Source of the DNA: Apostichopus japonicus
Taxonomy: Eukaryota > Echinodermata > Holothuroidea > Aspidochirotida > Stichopodidae
Assembly (NCBI RefSeq): GCF_037975245.1
Contig: NC_092570.1
Location: forward strand, 9,507,501-9,571,500
Length of the DNA stretch: 64,000 bases
Direction of reading: 5' to 3'
In this document: positions 1 through 15,410 of the stretch, piece after piece
How positions within the stretch are numbered: position 1 is the first letter of the stretch
How the letters are laid out: every line of letters begins with the position of its first letter
The notes under the pieces: model-generated
The model's input: only the letters and a program-made list of their open reading frames with translations
Told to the model about the DNA's origin: nothing
Databases searched by the model: none
Program-made: the position numbers and the translations under genes

Positions 1-342
1 CACATGTATATATTACCAGATATAAAAAAAACCCATATCGACATGATTCCATGGAGTAAAGGAAGCACCCCGTATTGTTTGACTGGCATCATTCGGTTAG
101 CTTTTTCTTTCATATTCAGCCTAGTATAGATATGTACTTGATAATACTGCTGTATTTGCATGAGCTATAACAGACCACGGTTTGCTATAATGAAGTATAG
201 GGATTTGCTTGCATTTTAACACGCGCTGCAAACATTGTGGGCGTTGAGGCTAAAAAATTGTCTCAATATTATGCACTATCAATTAAACATATATGATGAT
301 TCCTTAATTCGAGTAAGAGATCGTCCATTGTATATCATTGTC
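1..342. other. Intergenic, nothing recognised
   Basis: AT-rich sequence with no recognisable coding region, RNA gene or repeat family. The short open frame that begins here runs into the MITE that follows and is not supported as a gene. Confidence 0.6.
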
Positions 343-600
343 CAAGGGCGGAACCGGGGGGCACAGGGGGCACGTGCCCCCCCCCCCACTTTTCCTCAGA
401 TTAAAAATGTGCCCTTTTTCTACATAAAAATTGAGGTGTCTCAAGTTAGCAAGAAGCCAGGGAACCAGAATGAACACTCGGGAAGGGCCATCTGAGGGGT
501 TTGTAAACTACAATTTTCTTGTGCGCTCCGCGCCAACTGATGGCGGCGCTCCGCTCAGATAGTCGTGCATACAACTTAGCAAATCCTGGCTACGCCCCTG
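343..600. mobile_element. hAT-like MITE (non-autonomous DNA transposon)
   Basis: The left end reads CAAGGGCGGAACCGGG. The right end, read on the other strand, is CAGGGGCGTAGCCAGG, so the two ends form imperfect terminal inverted repeats of about 16 bp. CAGGGGCG-type ends followed by long G/C runs are typical of animal hAT derivatives. Inside the left end is a perfect 16-bp palindrome (366-381, GGGGGCACGTGCCCCC) followed by a C run. No transposase is encoded and I see no clear 8-bp target duplication, so the copy is probably old. Confidence 0.55.
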
Positions 601-2357
601 ACTTTCAGTGAATTTCTGTGGGTCAAACTCAACGCTATTTCGAATGGAAAATTTGTTAAGATAATAACAAGAAATAAACTCTAAATCGGAAGATTCCTAC
701 ATTAGCAACTAGCATGATTTCACCTCATTTTGTCTCAAAAGAAAACTTCTTCCTTGTTTCCCAATTTGCACATTGGATATTGCAGTGCTAGTATGCATAT
801 TTTCCTTGAGGGGGGGGGGGCGTTGATGGAGTGATGTGTATATGCAAATAAGATAGTACAATAAGAGTTATAAAGGGTATACTAAATATAAGGCTGCATC
901 AGTTCAATCGAATTTCTGCAAAGTGCCCTTTGATGTCGGTGCCCTCCCCCCCAGGTTAAAAGTGCTTCCGCCGCCCTTGTCATTGTCTTCGTGTATTGTT
1001 TTCTCAAACGTGCACTTCAAAGTTGAATTTGGCTTTGTTTCTTCATCTTTGTCACTTCAGCCTTATCTTTGGCGTCTTTGTTACTTTAGAGGTTTTGTCT
1101 TTATACTGCTCATGTTTTTCTCCATGCACTCTGGTGTCTTTCATGCCTTTGTTCTCGCACAGTATGTTCGTATTTTGGCTATATTTATCTCCATGGTGTC
1201 ATTTCTGTACTTTGCTTTTAGTGTTATTGTCTTATTGTGTTTGTTAATGGACTTTTTTGGTTTTACATTATTTTTCTTTGGCGTCGGTCTCTAGTATCCT
1301 TCTTGGCTTTCATTTTTCTGTGGTATCTCTCGCCTAGATGTATTTATTGTCTCTGTGGTTAGTATACTCTTGTCACGTTAAAAATAGTTGTATAGTGTTT
1401 TTGCTTTATTTTCTGTGTTTATCTTTCCGTTTGTAATTGTTATAGTATTTACTTGTTAGTTGGTAATTGTAAGTACATGTGCCCTTTTCTATCCTCTGAA
1501 ATTATAAGTTTGTATGTGTATTAGTACTTGCGTTTGTATTTTATTTTGGTATCTGTGTTTCTCAAAAATTTCATAATTTCATTCATCTCCTGGTCGACAC
1601 ATTTTGTCAACCACAAAACGTTTTTTTGTTTTTGTTCTTGTCTTTTATGGAGAACTGGCTAAGGAAAGGCAACTATATCTGAATGCAAAAGTTAATGACC
1701 ACGGGGTTTAAACAAGAGTTTGCTTTGCTTTAAGCAACGCATCCGAAAATTATTTTGGAGAAACTTGTGTAAAACTAATAGCACACTAAATGTGGTCCCA
1801 AGTATATATAACAGAAGAACGAAGTAATGTGCAATATACTGATTCACGCATGCGCAGTATCCTTTCTTTGTCCATAAACTTTCTTTTATAGTGCAGTGGG
1901 GCCATGCTCCCCTCCTATGTCACTTAGTCATTGATTATCTCTCTGTCCAGTTGGACACATGAACAAAGTACAGGCAAGCATCAATGATGAATGAGTGTAA
2001 AAAAGAAAAGAGGGGAAGTGATATATAGCGAAATGTCCTTAATTAGACTGTAAACTTTATCTTTGGGTATCGGGACACGCATGATAGAATTCCGTTGCCT
2101 TTATACTGTCGAGGCACTTGAGTCATGCACTCTATAGAGTACTATATTTGTCAGGCATATCATTAACGCAACTAACCAATATATATTAAATACGTTAAAA
2201 CTTCTTATTTGACTGGTGAATGATAATGGAGTTTACTATATATATGTATATAAATACTACATATCCAATATTGGCAAGTTAAAATTGTAATGCTATATAT
2301 GTTATATACAGACATAAACTTTCATAAGGCTCTATACCTATACATAAGGCTCTGTAT
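601..2357. other. Intergenic; T-rich strand-skewed tract 920-1660
   Basis: No gene is supported. From about 920 to 1660 the plus strand is strongly T-rich, with irregular recurrences of words such as TCTTTG, TTTGTC and CTTTAT. It therefore translates into long hydrophobic open frames (923-1294 and 996-1247). Two overlapping frames being open at once points to composition rather than coding. A G run lies near 811-820. Confidence 0.5.
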
Positions 2358-2600
2358 AGGAGTGTTAGATCAGTGGTTAACGCCGGTGCCTTTCAATCAT
2401 AAGGTCCCGAGTTCGAGTCACTCCAAGATTAATGTATGTCGTCCAGTTACAGAGTTGTTGACAATTGTCAATTCATAATCATGGACGTTAACTATGAATC
2501 TAAGAGACTGACTTCGGTCAGCTTGCGGCTTCGATAAGCCAATGATGGCTTCTTCGCGAGTTCCTGCTTGCAAGAGGATCTAAAATACATACATACATAC
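2358..2600 (+). mobile_element. tRNA-derived SINE, copy 1 (full length)
   Basis: The 5' head resembles a tRNA gene. An A-box-like block (TTAGATCAGTGGTTAACGCC) is followed about 35 bp later by a B-box-like block (GAGTTCGAGTCACTCC), the two internal RNA polymerase III promoter elements. A conserved body follows (GACTTCGGTCAGCTTGCGGC, then a stretch ending GAGGATCTAAA), and the copy ends in a (CATA)n tail. The same head, body and tail recur at 35878-36124, and a head-less copy lies at 57478-57662. A tRNA head, unrelated body and simple-repeat tail define a SINE. It cannot be a working tRNA because no cloverleaf closes. Confidence 0.75.
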
Positions 2601-5600
2601 CGCAAGGATATATCCTAACATATGCCAGAACATCTGAATCATGAAGAAATCACCCTCCCTCTTCCCTCTCAAAAAAGGAATTATGTACTTGAAGCATTTA
2701 TTTGTGAATGCCGTGATCGTTTTTGTATCATGCAGCGAATGCAAAACCTGCGCTTGCTGGCTAAAATATGGAGCATGCTTCCTGTTTTACACACAGTATG
2801 AAGCGCTACCTGAATAATATTGAGCGTACGCAGAGTTTTTTGTTTCGATGCCCGTCATTTGTCTCATTTATTGATAAGTTACTTGAGTATTTCCCTGCTG
2901 TCTTTACTATTTGCATGTATAAAGGGTTAGTCGTATAGGCCTATATATATGTCTTCATGACGAATGCTCTAATTATTGTTTACCCACCAATAGCAAAATA
3001 AAATAATAAACATAATAAGCATAATCAGGTAAATATAGTCTTTACAGGAATCTGATATTTGAATGACATCTCCCTATATTCGAAATAACCATGGCTATAT
3101 CAGCTACATGCACACCATGTATTGCAAAGTGGGACATTAAGCATCACGTGTTGGTGGGGGATCCTGCGAGTGCACGAGGCGGGACTGACTTCCCCTTGTT
3201 ATATCTATAGTCTTATCTACAATAAATATGAAATTGTACAATATGTTACATGACAAGATTTAGAAGAAGGGAGTGTCCTTGAAAATTCATAAATTTTAGA
3301 TGTATTTTCATATTCCTTTCCAAGGACACATTTTTCATATGTTGCACAACCGAATAATGTCAAGTGTTGTAAGTTCATTTTGATATCTGATTGAACTAAT
3401 ATCACGCGGATGTCTATGATATTAAAAACAAAGAGTTGCAATTCAAAAGCTGTTTTAACACCCAGATTTATGTTAGAGAGATTTGTGTTATTTCTTGACG
3501 TTTGTAACGCATTTGAATTTTATTGATAATTTTTCTGTAGTGATGTAACTAAATTCAAAAACATATCGACATACTGCACTATGCAGCTTCATATGACCGA
3601 GATCAAGGTAAACCTTGCGTGTAGTGATTTTGTCTTAAAAATAAAAAATAAAGTGATAAAAAAATGATATAAATAGTGTGATATTCACACATACATGTGT
3701 ACAACTCACACAAAGAATAACAGCGGCAAGCTGCAGGTTGTACACTGCTTTAACGTACTCAACTTTTATAGTATCTTTTTTCCCAATAAAATATTACATA
3801 TTACATATTGTCTGTCTACATAACGAACACAAAACTGTAAAAGTGCAAGCTAGGTATTGCGGTTAAGGTTGGCATTTTTTCCCCTCAAGTAACAAGTTTT
3901 TGTATAGAGATTGCAGATTACTGTTGTCAGATAATACTGGTTCACTAATGTCATCATATACACCTGTATGTCTTTTATTTCATTTAAGGTTTTCTTCTTT
4001 TAGTTACAAGACCTACCCAAACAAAATTATGTTTTTCTTCGGACAAAAGAATAGTGCTCTCTAACGCAGGCTTCCTTTACCCTCAAGTTTTTGCTATACA
4101 TTCTTGTTAAGAACTGGCAAGGCTAGCTGGTCTCACGTGCACGTTTTGCTAATACGATTGAAGATGTTTATCACGACATAACAGTGGAATTCCATAAATT
4201 ATAATAAATGTTGTATAATGTTGGTAAATTTGTATGCTTGATGTAAATAATATATAGGCCTAATTTTATGATGATATCGTTTGATTGTTATGTATAAATA
4301 GCCTCTTTTAAGAAAACACTGACTAGTTTGGCAATGCGTTTACAGCACTTGCACGCACCCGTGATACAATCTGATACCGTTTAGGAAGCAAATCTCCAAG
4401 GCTAACAAAAACGAAAAAAAAGAAGAAAATAATAGGAGAAGATAAAAAAGAAAAAAGCAAGGAAAATAGAAAGAGAGAATATTTATTAACCTACCGTGAT
4501 TTTGTACACTGCCGTTTGCTTATGATCCGTTATATATAAAGTGTTCTGTTACTCAATTCACACCAACGATAGTTGGTAATATATTGCTGTCAATGAAACT
4601 TTCTTTGATAAATAAGTATTCCGTTATTTTTCACAACCTCTTTCTTTTTCTTTTCCTCAAAGACAATCCAAAAAAATTGTGCTAAGTACTCATTAAACGT
4701 TGTTCTAAAAATCCATATTTCGATTCTTTTGTTGAATTTTTGTCTTCATATTTCCATCCACGGAAGATAAATCGAGATTCTTATGCAAAGAAGAGAGACG
4801 CGTGAACAGCGGCATCTTAATCTGGAAGTAATAAATAAAAACACACACTTCACGTCGCTGTGCAAACGCACTTGTGTATTTCTGTACGCTTCTATCATTG
4901 GTTACCAGTGGTTGTCAGCAGAGACGCAAAGCATCATGGGTGTAAATAAACCGTTCGATCGATTTGGACAAAACGTACAGCGGCGGCTACACACAAAAGA
5001 AAAGAAGAACTCATGTGGGTTGTTTAACAGTTACACAATGTATCCAAGGGAGCTGTTTACATGTTACAAGAGCAAGTTCCGAGTTCCCGCCATTTATTTT
5101 AACATATATATCTAGTTTACATATAATTACCTATAATTTTATATAAATTCTTTGAAAACCGTACATAGCTCAATTTATCAATATTCATCTTACGATATTA
5201 TATCGGTAGAAATATTTTAATTTGTGTTTTGGTTTTACCTTGGTAATTTTCTGATAGGCAGCTGTACTATAAATTCGATTTAATGAAATCCATTCAGCGA
5301 CCTGCAATCAATTTATTGGCTTGAGTAGATTCACATTAAATCTTTCAAGTAACAAAGAAGTTAATTTTGAAATATCAATAAAAATTGAATAAGAATTGAA
5401 TATGATAAATACTTATATGAATGAGCTCCGTACAATTGATCGTTGTCTTTAATTACCTTTAACTATAATAACGTTCATTTGGTGTAAACAATCAAGAAGT
5501 GTGTCCAAAGCTTTGATTAAACGTAACCTTAATATTAGTGTATGCCTATTACAGATTAGCTTCATTAAACTGGGCCAACCCGGTTGAAAACATTTACCTA

Positions 5601-8035
5601 AAATGAACACATTACAGGTATAAGTTTTATATTTTACAGTTTTAATTTTTTTTATCACTTATGCAACAAATTCCCTTTAGCTTGATAATTACATTTGAAG
5701 TTATATACATTACGAACCAAAAGTGAGCTTGAAGCAAATATAGGACTGACGTCATGTGAGATATACATTGAACCAACTCTAAACTACGAACATCAGGGCT
5801 CTGACGAACATATAAATAGTACGCCCTCGAAATAAGCCATTCCCATATTGAACCAGAAACTTGTCTCTAAAATTCCTAATTTTCACGTTTTTGTTCGACG
5901 TGTATAATTTTTTTCCAACAGTATTATGAATTATTTAGCTTTGGCTGATATTCAGGAATTCTGAAGTTTTTATATTAAGTGAATAATTCATCATTTAGCT
6001 GTAAAATGACAAAGCGATTACTTATCAAATGTCATCAATATGCCGCTGCGTTTTGAATTACTGACATTTAGACGTCAAGGGTTATAGCAAGTAAACAATT
6101 CTCTGAAGAAGAAATACGTTAACTTATTATGTTTACGCGGATTTTCTTTTCAGTTCGGCACATCTTCAAAAAGTGTCAACATTTGAGACTTGTTTTTTTC
6201 TTATCGGATTGTTTCAAGAAAATATTGTTTTTTAAAGAATATCTCTATTAATTGTTCGGTTTCAAAAATGACTAATTAATGTTTTTTCTGCTATTGATTT
6301 TTCAAAGTGATACAGACTTCTGAATGAGAATAATTAATACAAGACTTTATGGACAACAATATTGTTGCAAAATACGGTAATTGGGAAAAAGGTTTGACTG
6401 TTTAACTATTTTAAAAGTTTTTACCAAATTGTTAAGTTATCATTAGCTATGGATTAACAAGTTTTGAAATCGATACGTAATCTCTGTGTGTTTCACGTTG
6501 GACAAATAATATACGCAATTCGATAATTTATATCTTAAAATTGCTGACATATTTGCATGTATACGGAATATTGAACCATTTCAACCTTTCAGGCGCAGTC
6601 TTAGTAAGTTTATTCACATGCACGTAAGCCTGCCTTCACTGACGCATATGAAGCTTTGAACACAGTGCACGGGTAATTCCCATTGGTTTGGGTCCCTCCC
6701 CAAGAATAAATTTACTGTTGAGGGTGTCCAGGCTGAACGCTTCCAGTGTATCAGTTTTAAAAATAGGTCAGTTTTAAGTTCTCCAAGATAATTCAAAGAT
6801 TATGAGTACGGTATGAACTTAGAAGCTGATCATTTGATTACCTGGCACAGTATATTTAGTTAATTCAAAGGATACAGATGAATGATCTAGCAATGCCGCA
6901 AAGTACCATCCCTGTGGTTGAGAAGATTGTGGAAATACAGAGGTATAGACCATTTCCCCCCTTTCGTATTGGGGAAGCTGCATACCTAATGACCCCCCCC
7001 CCACACACACGCTACCAACTTCCCGGTTAATGTAAAGCCGTGTCTTTCCCTCAGTTTTCAAGGGATCCTCAAATCTAAACTTATTCCTAAGTTATTATCG
7101 ACTTTAATTTTCTTCAAGATTTAGCTTTTTGTTTGACATAGAAGGATATGTATTCTTTCTCTTACCTTCCGTTTTTTGTATTGTGGTTTGTGTATATACG
7201 CGTGTGTGTATGTGTTTGTTTGTATTTTAGTTGTTTCCTCCATAGCTTCAGCGTTGTTAGTATTGTTGACGAACATTAGCCTTGTGTTTTTCTATCGTGT
7301 TCATCATATCTTGTACAATTATTACAGCTCTTTGTATCGTCTATATTCATGTTTTATAAACTTTATGTGAGAATTTATTCCTTGAATTTGAATATATTTA
7401 AGTAATATTCTGAGTTCACTTTAACCCTATGATTCGTCATAGATATAGAGTTTTATTACAACACTATAGCTCTGAATTGTATTTCAAGTTTCGTCATGAA
7501 TTCAGTTTTTATTTCGCTTTGTGTAATTATCCAAATATCGTTGAAAAATCTTTGTCAGAATCGAACATAATATATATCATTCAATAATCGTAAAGTAGTG
7601 CATATTTGAGTGAACATCCTTGACGGTGAGGCCTTAAAGATTATTCAATTCCTCTCACATTTTTGTTAATAACCAGTTTGTCGGTGTGATGAAACAAAGA
7701 CAAGTAATTTACATGGAGGGCAACCACAAAGTTGTGACTTAATGACCCAAATGCGATGGAATAAGGTTTTATCGGAAGTGCCGCGCAGCCTGCTGAGTTA
7801 GGCAATCGATAAAAAACAAAACCACTCTATGTACCGGAAACATTTTTCATGTAGTAGTTGGAACTTGAAAGTTTACAATGTAACGACAGGGTGTCGAGAC
7901 AATGTTTCCGCATAGCAACGCCTGCTGATGAAATATTACTGACACACATTCAGCATGTTAAAGAGAACAGACAATATGTCACGGATCCGTCGTTACATCA
8001 ACTTTCTGTTATGATTTTGAGAATTTACAATTTCA
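2601..8035. other. AT-rich intergenic region without a supported gene
   Basis: No open frame has recognisable domains or convincing coding character. The longest, 4783-5115 plus (110 codons), encodes a protein I do not recognise, with no acceptor-donor context. The region is AT-rich, with short homopolymers and a C/CA run near 6992-7010. I see no RNA gene. Confidence 0.5.
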
Positions 8036-8379
8036 AGGGTGTGAAGACTCGCGCACAAAGAAACGTCTCATGCCCGTAATCTGACCTAGTTTTGGATGAG
8101 GTGTACCAGAAGTGTTATACACCACCATCGATCCCAGAAAATACACACACAGCTTGCTACCGTCGGTAATTAGACACTAGTGTACAGTCAGTACACGCAG
8201 CTGCGGTCAATATAGCAGCGATGGACTTCTCAGTGTCTGGATAAAAGATAACAAGGTCACGTTTCATTACTGTCTGCATTTTGTAGCGACAATAAGAAAA
8301 CTTCACTTGCAAGCAACGGAAAGTGGACTTTTTTTCAGAGCGCCGCACGCGGTTTGGGGCGAGTCTTCAATGCCTTTAA
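8036..8379 (+). mobile_element. TTAA-type MITE family, copy 1
   Basis: This ~345-bp sequence is closely matched by 40455-40829 and 59785-60150. It starts AGGGTGTGAAGACTCGCGC and ends CGAGTCTTCAATGCCTTTAA. The ends are imperfect inverted repeats around the shared core GAAGACT(C/T)GC. The other two copies are flanked by TTAA at both ends, whereas here the 5' flank is decayed (TTTCAAGGG). No transposase is encoded. The 73-codon open frame at 7858-8079 runs into this element and is not a gene. Confidence 0.7.
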
Positions 8380-10187
8380 TACATATATATTAGATTAGTC
8401 TAATTATGATTAAGCTTATTACGAAAGCCTCGTTAACCTTTGAAACAATCCAAATATCATGTAGAGAACATGACACGATAAACCAATGGATGCTTAGTGG
8501 ACGGGTATCCTCTCTTTCGCTCTCACTCGGCAAAAAATGTATTTAATAAACCCTGTTCGATCCCTGGGTGGGACCCTTCAGGGGAAATAGCCAAAATTAT
8601 CACGCGAGAGAGCAATCTGTTTTACTTTTGAAGTAATGCTTCATTTCGAATGTGGGAACATGTTTGAAGGGTTGGATTCCATGTAAAGTGGTCTGTATTT
8701 ACGGAAACGTTTAAGATTATTCGATCCGTTCCATTTAAAGGAAGAAAATATAGGAGAAGAGTAGAGAAAGAAGAGTGGGGAAAGGGGGAAGGGTGAGGGT
8801 GTGGTGGGGGGGGGGTTGGAAGGTGGGATATGAGTATCTGACGGCGAGCTGTCCGATGAAGTAAATAGCAGAGGAATTGAGGGTGAGTCAGAAGAAAGTG
8901 GATTTGTGACATGGTAGCGCAGGCGTAGGTCTCTGATAACTAGATCTTTGGGAAAAAATTGTTGCACAGTTTGTTATTAAGGGGTTGAGACAGTTGAAAG
9001 GGGGAGGTGGTGGAGTTGGTGATTGCACCCTTCGGAACCAGGCTGGTGTTCTTAAGGTGGATGCGGAGAGTTTGGCACGAGTGTGTGATCTCTTTTTTGA
9101 AGACTTACTTGAAACTGGAAGAAGCTGGCATTTATAAAGGGGTATCACACATTTAGAGCTGTATATGTGAAATATGGTCTCGGGGGGGGGGGGGGGGGGG
9201 AGCTTTCGAGGGTAACTTTGAGTGCGGTTTCGATGAGTTTTTTTGGTCAAACTCTACATCAAGGAATCTGCTCTCTCTCCACCCACGCCTCTCTCCACTT
9301 CTCTCTCCACGTTCCTCTCTGTCTCTCAGCACCAGTTGATCCTTTTAAACGTACTGGGACTGTGCAACTTGATATATGCCTATAGTCAACTAATGCAGTA
9401 CCATGATTCCACCAATCCCCCTCCCCCCTCCAAAATCCAAAGAGAATTGTTGATTGATGTTGACGCTGCTATAGATGTATCTTCTGTTTCAATTTGTTTG
9501 ACACATTCGTATCATCTTCATTTCCCGAGACGTCTGACGGTTGCTTATATACAAAGATATTTCAAATCAAATACATAAAAGTTAGAAATTTTCGACGATT
9601 TGTCTCAGTGAGAAACATAATCAATATTGAGAAGAAAGTACCGTACTATTTGGAGTAGTTTCACATAATTCCATAATTGCCACAAAATGGAAACTAAAAT
9701 CGATTGCCTTCGTTCTTTTAAAGTGAGGTCTAAACGCAAAGTGGTAATTTTTCGCCTTGAATTTGTATGGGAGGTTTAAATATGGGTGTGTGTTAGGGGT
9801 TGGGGATGGGGGGGGGGGTGTGTGTAGGGGGTGTAAACATCACACCACTGGAACCGGCTCATGAGAGCAACCTGGGCCCGTATGAGTGATTTACTGCTCT
9901 GAATGTAAAGAATCCACAGATTCAACGTGTTTTCACTGACCGACGATAGCGGTGCATGGGAGGCTACGCCCCCTCCTCCTCTTTACGCACATAACTGATG
10001 TTTCACACAAATTTACCTATGTGAGTAAAAGTCAAATGGGAACAAGTCTTACTACTAAAGTGAACAATGATGCCCGCAGATGTTCAATGATAATTAGGCT
10101 GTGTGTAGATAACTACCGATATGCTACGAAAGAGTGTACGTAAAGATATCGTCAAGTACAGAACTTTCTCAAGGCAATCATCTTAAT
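8380..10187. other. Intergenic with several G-rich tracts
   Basis: No supported gene. G-rich tracts on the plus strand at about 8775-8825, 9181-9201 (near-pure G) and 9783-9832 could form G-quadruplexes. They create Pro/Ser-rich or Gly-rich open frames on both strands (for example 8641-8967 and 8888-9250 minus) that look compositional. Confidence 0.5.
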
Positions 10188-11110
10188 CATACCAAAATGA
10201 GCCAAACCAAACCATACCGTACACTAGATAACCAATTTATCCAAGCCAAACCAAAGAAATGGAACTATCTAATCAAATCAATTCAACGGAACTAACTAAA
10301 TCAAATCAGATTATATACCAAGCAAAAAGAAGCCATATAAAATCAAATGTAACTGTTAACCAATTACCAAATAAACTAAACAATTAACCATTTAACAGTT
10401 AATTGAAATAACCCCAAAGAACATGTTCAATTCAATAAAACCTAAACCTATTCAAATCAAAATATTATAACTAAACTAATAGAAACAAACCAAATGAAAT
10501 CAAACTAAAGTGTAAATTAATTATCAAACTAAACAAGCAATTAACCGATTAAAAATTCTCTATAAACACAACGACATATCCTGTTAACCACAATTAAACC
10601 AAACCCAATTAAATCAAATTAAAGCAAGCCAAACCAAAATGTACTAAAGAAAATCAAATGGAAACAAATGAAACTGAAGAAGATAACCTAATATAAACAA
10701 ATCAATTCAAATGAAACTAAGCCACATGAAATCAAACTCAACTACATGAACCAAATGAAATTGAACCAAATCCAATCAGATCAACCCAAGAAAAACCCAA
10801 ACAAGACCAAATCAAACCAAACCAAACCAAACTAAAGTAAACACACCAAACAAAATTAAACCAAACCCAATCGATATATGTCTAATCAAATCGACCCAAA
10901 CCAAGCCAACCAAATTCAACTATAACCGAGCAAAACTAAAATAAACGAAAGCGAACCAAAATAAAAATAAACGAACCAACAAAATTTAACCAAACCCAAT
11001 TAAAATCATATCAAATCAAGCCAAATCAACGAAATCCGACCTTGAAATTAAAATAAACAATGGATGCAGAATTAATGCAAATCAATCAATTAAACTAAAG
11101 CTAGTCAAAG
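10188..11110 (+). repeat. A/C-rich, G-poor degenerate repeat tract
   Basis: About 920 bp in which the plus strand is almost entirely A, C and T, with very few G. Variants of AACCAAACCAAA, AATCAAAT and ACCAATTAACC recur without a fixed period. It looks like a heavily decayed short-unit satellite or microsatellite. It contains no open frame with protein character and stops about 100 bp before a U2-headed element. It is not a canonical telomere repeat. Confidence 0.6.
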
Positions 11111-11216
11111 TAAATGGAACGAAAGAAACAATCAATATCAGATCCAACAAACATATACCAATTTATGGTAAACTATAATGACTCCTACAAGCAAGCCAAA
11201 GCTCATGTGAACATGG

Positions 11217-11401
11217 TCTTTTTACGAAAAGTCACCCAAGAAAGAACCAATCGAACGACTGATCCGCCCCCCCCCCCCCCCATCCCATTTGCATCGAGAC
11301 TATGGCTGTGTGATCATCGTCAGGTATGTAGCACGTTTCCACTACAAGTGGAACATAATGCTTCATATCATCTTAGCCAAAAGGCTGAGAAGCGAAGATA
11401 T
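11217..11401 (-). mobile_element. U2 snRNA-headed SINE-like element, copy A
   Basis: On the minus strand the element begins at about 11401 with a sequence close to the 5' end of U2 snRNA (CGCTTCTCAGCCTTTTGGCT, then AAGATGATATGAAG). U2 is known to start ATCGCTTCTCGGCCTTTTGG followed by CTAAGATC. Beyond nucleotide ~45 the resemblance to U2 stops, and a shared body runs to a tail containing GGGTGACTTTTC. The same body is found at 19899-20888 and 44385-44612. A 15-nt C run (11268-11282) interrupts it. A functional U2 gene is excluded because only the 5' head is U2-like and no Sm site follows. Confidence 0.6.
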
Positions 11402-12949
<1,548 letters not shown>

Positions 12950-13450
12950 TAACATGACATCTAGATGAATTTGCACATTTTTGTCCAGTTGTATATGCTA
13001 ACGTTACATCTGGACGAAACTTGTCAAATTATCGAGTTGCGGCGTTGCCAGTTGCTTCGTTGCTGCGTTGAGTTGCTGCGTTGCTGCGCTACTGCGTTAT
13101 AGACAACAAGTCAAATATACGATATTTGTCCTAGTTGACAAGTTGAGTTACGATAATATTACACCTTGACGAAAATGACCAAATTGTCGAGTTACTGCGT
13201 TGCACGTGACTTGAAAATACGTCAAAACTATGATTAATTTGTCGATTTGACGACAGTTACGATCATATTAAAACTTTGCCAAAATTATCCAAATTGTTGA
13301 ATTGCTGCGTTGCACGTAACTTGCCAACATGTCCAAACTATGATATTTGTCGAGTCGTCATATTACGATAATATTATATAACTTAGAAAAACAATTATCA
13401 AGTTATCCAGTTACTGCTTGGCAGGTATAACTTCTCCTACTCTACAACGA
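12950..13450 (+). repeat. Degenerate ~120-bp tandem repeat
   Basis: About four diverged units recur. Each contains a block like CCAAATTGTCGAGTTACTGC, then GTTGCACGTGACTTG, CAAAACTATGA, TTTGTCGA and finally ACGATAATATTA. The copies starting near 13140 and 13260 are the most similar. A shorter GTTGCTGCGTTGCTGCG expansion sits at 13050-13100. It is non-coding. Confidence 0.55.
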
Positions 13451-14545
13451 TCATACTTTTGACGTGCTGGCGTGTTATATACTTACACGTTAAGTCTACA
13501 ACTCGCCTGTCTCTTCAGAACCACCGCAGTTTTATAGCTCATAAGAATTTTTTTGTAACATTTCTTTTTAGATAACGTGAAACCTTTTTTCGTCTCAGTT
13601 CAAATTACGCTAAAGCAATTCTATACTCAGTTGTTGCTAAGGCGTCGATGTTAGTAACTAAGGAAATAAGCGGCTTTCGATGAGTAGACCTGATTATTTG
13701 TCCTCACTACTTAATTACAAGCTGACGGCGAAGAGAGTCAACTCTATCCAATTTTTTTTTAACTTCCTGAAATTGAATTAAAGATATAAAGAATTATATA
13801 ATTTCGAATATATGGTAATTAAAATGCATTAAAAGAGGCGAGAAAATGGGACTTCAATTCATGTTAGATGATAGAGTGGAAGTGAATAAAATGTGATGAA
13901 ATTAAAGTCTATAGTATGTATATATACAAACGTAGGCTAGATTGTCACAATTTTAGCCACCTAAAAGACTTCTAGTGCATAAAACATCTATTGGCTAAAA
14001 TTAAATTCCCACTTTCATTTTTCCTTGAATTTAATACAAAAGCGAAATCAACTAACACTGGCCGGGAAATGCCAGTTCATGTTTTGCTACTGGTAAACTG
14101 ACGGCGAATTGAGCATGTGATAGGCTGAAATACATAAAGAGAAGTACTTTACAAATATGTCTGTACATGATGCACAGTCAGCCATTGGAGCTCATAGACA
14201 AACTAATTTGAAATGCTTAGACCTCCTATCAATTAATCAAGCCGCTAGATTCAGAATTCATCGGCAAACATTTTGAATGTGCCGTATAGCTTCATTATAA
14301 AATAGTAATGCTTACCACAGATAAGTGCGACGTAAATGGTAATGTTACTTTGTAATGAACGAGCTGCTCTGTATATTTATTTTTCAAATAAGGGTGTATC
14401 GTTTTAAAGCCTCCTTCGTGAAAACATGGGTGCTCCCCCAGAAGAAGATGTCAGTTTAGACGTCAAATGGTGTATTCTGAGGCATATTTAGACTATTACA
14501 TCTTACATCTATAACGTCTTAACAACGTCATCGTCAACGGCAACG
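13451..14545. other. Intergenic, nothing recognised
   Basis: Mixed-composition sequence without a supported gene, RNA or repeat family. Confidence 0.5.

Positions 14546-15410
<865 letters not shown>

Noticed and set aside
923-1294. Hydrophobic 123-codon frame resembling a membrane protein
   Set aside because: T-rich composition gives hydrophobic codons in any frame, and a second frame over the same DNA is also open.
2358-2430. Possible functional tRNA gene
   Set aside because: A- and B-box-like blocks are present, but acceptor and anticodon stems do not form, and the sequence is repeated with a SINE body and CATA tail.
4783-5115. 110-codon open frame
   Set aside because: No recognisable domain, no splice signals, and AT-rich surroundings. 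An open frame of this length is expected by chance in 64 kb.
8888-9250. 120-codon Pro/Ser-rich minus frame
   Set aside because: It crosses a pure G run and G-rich tracts. The composition explains the frame.
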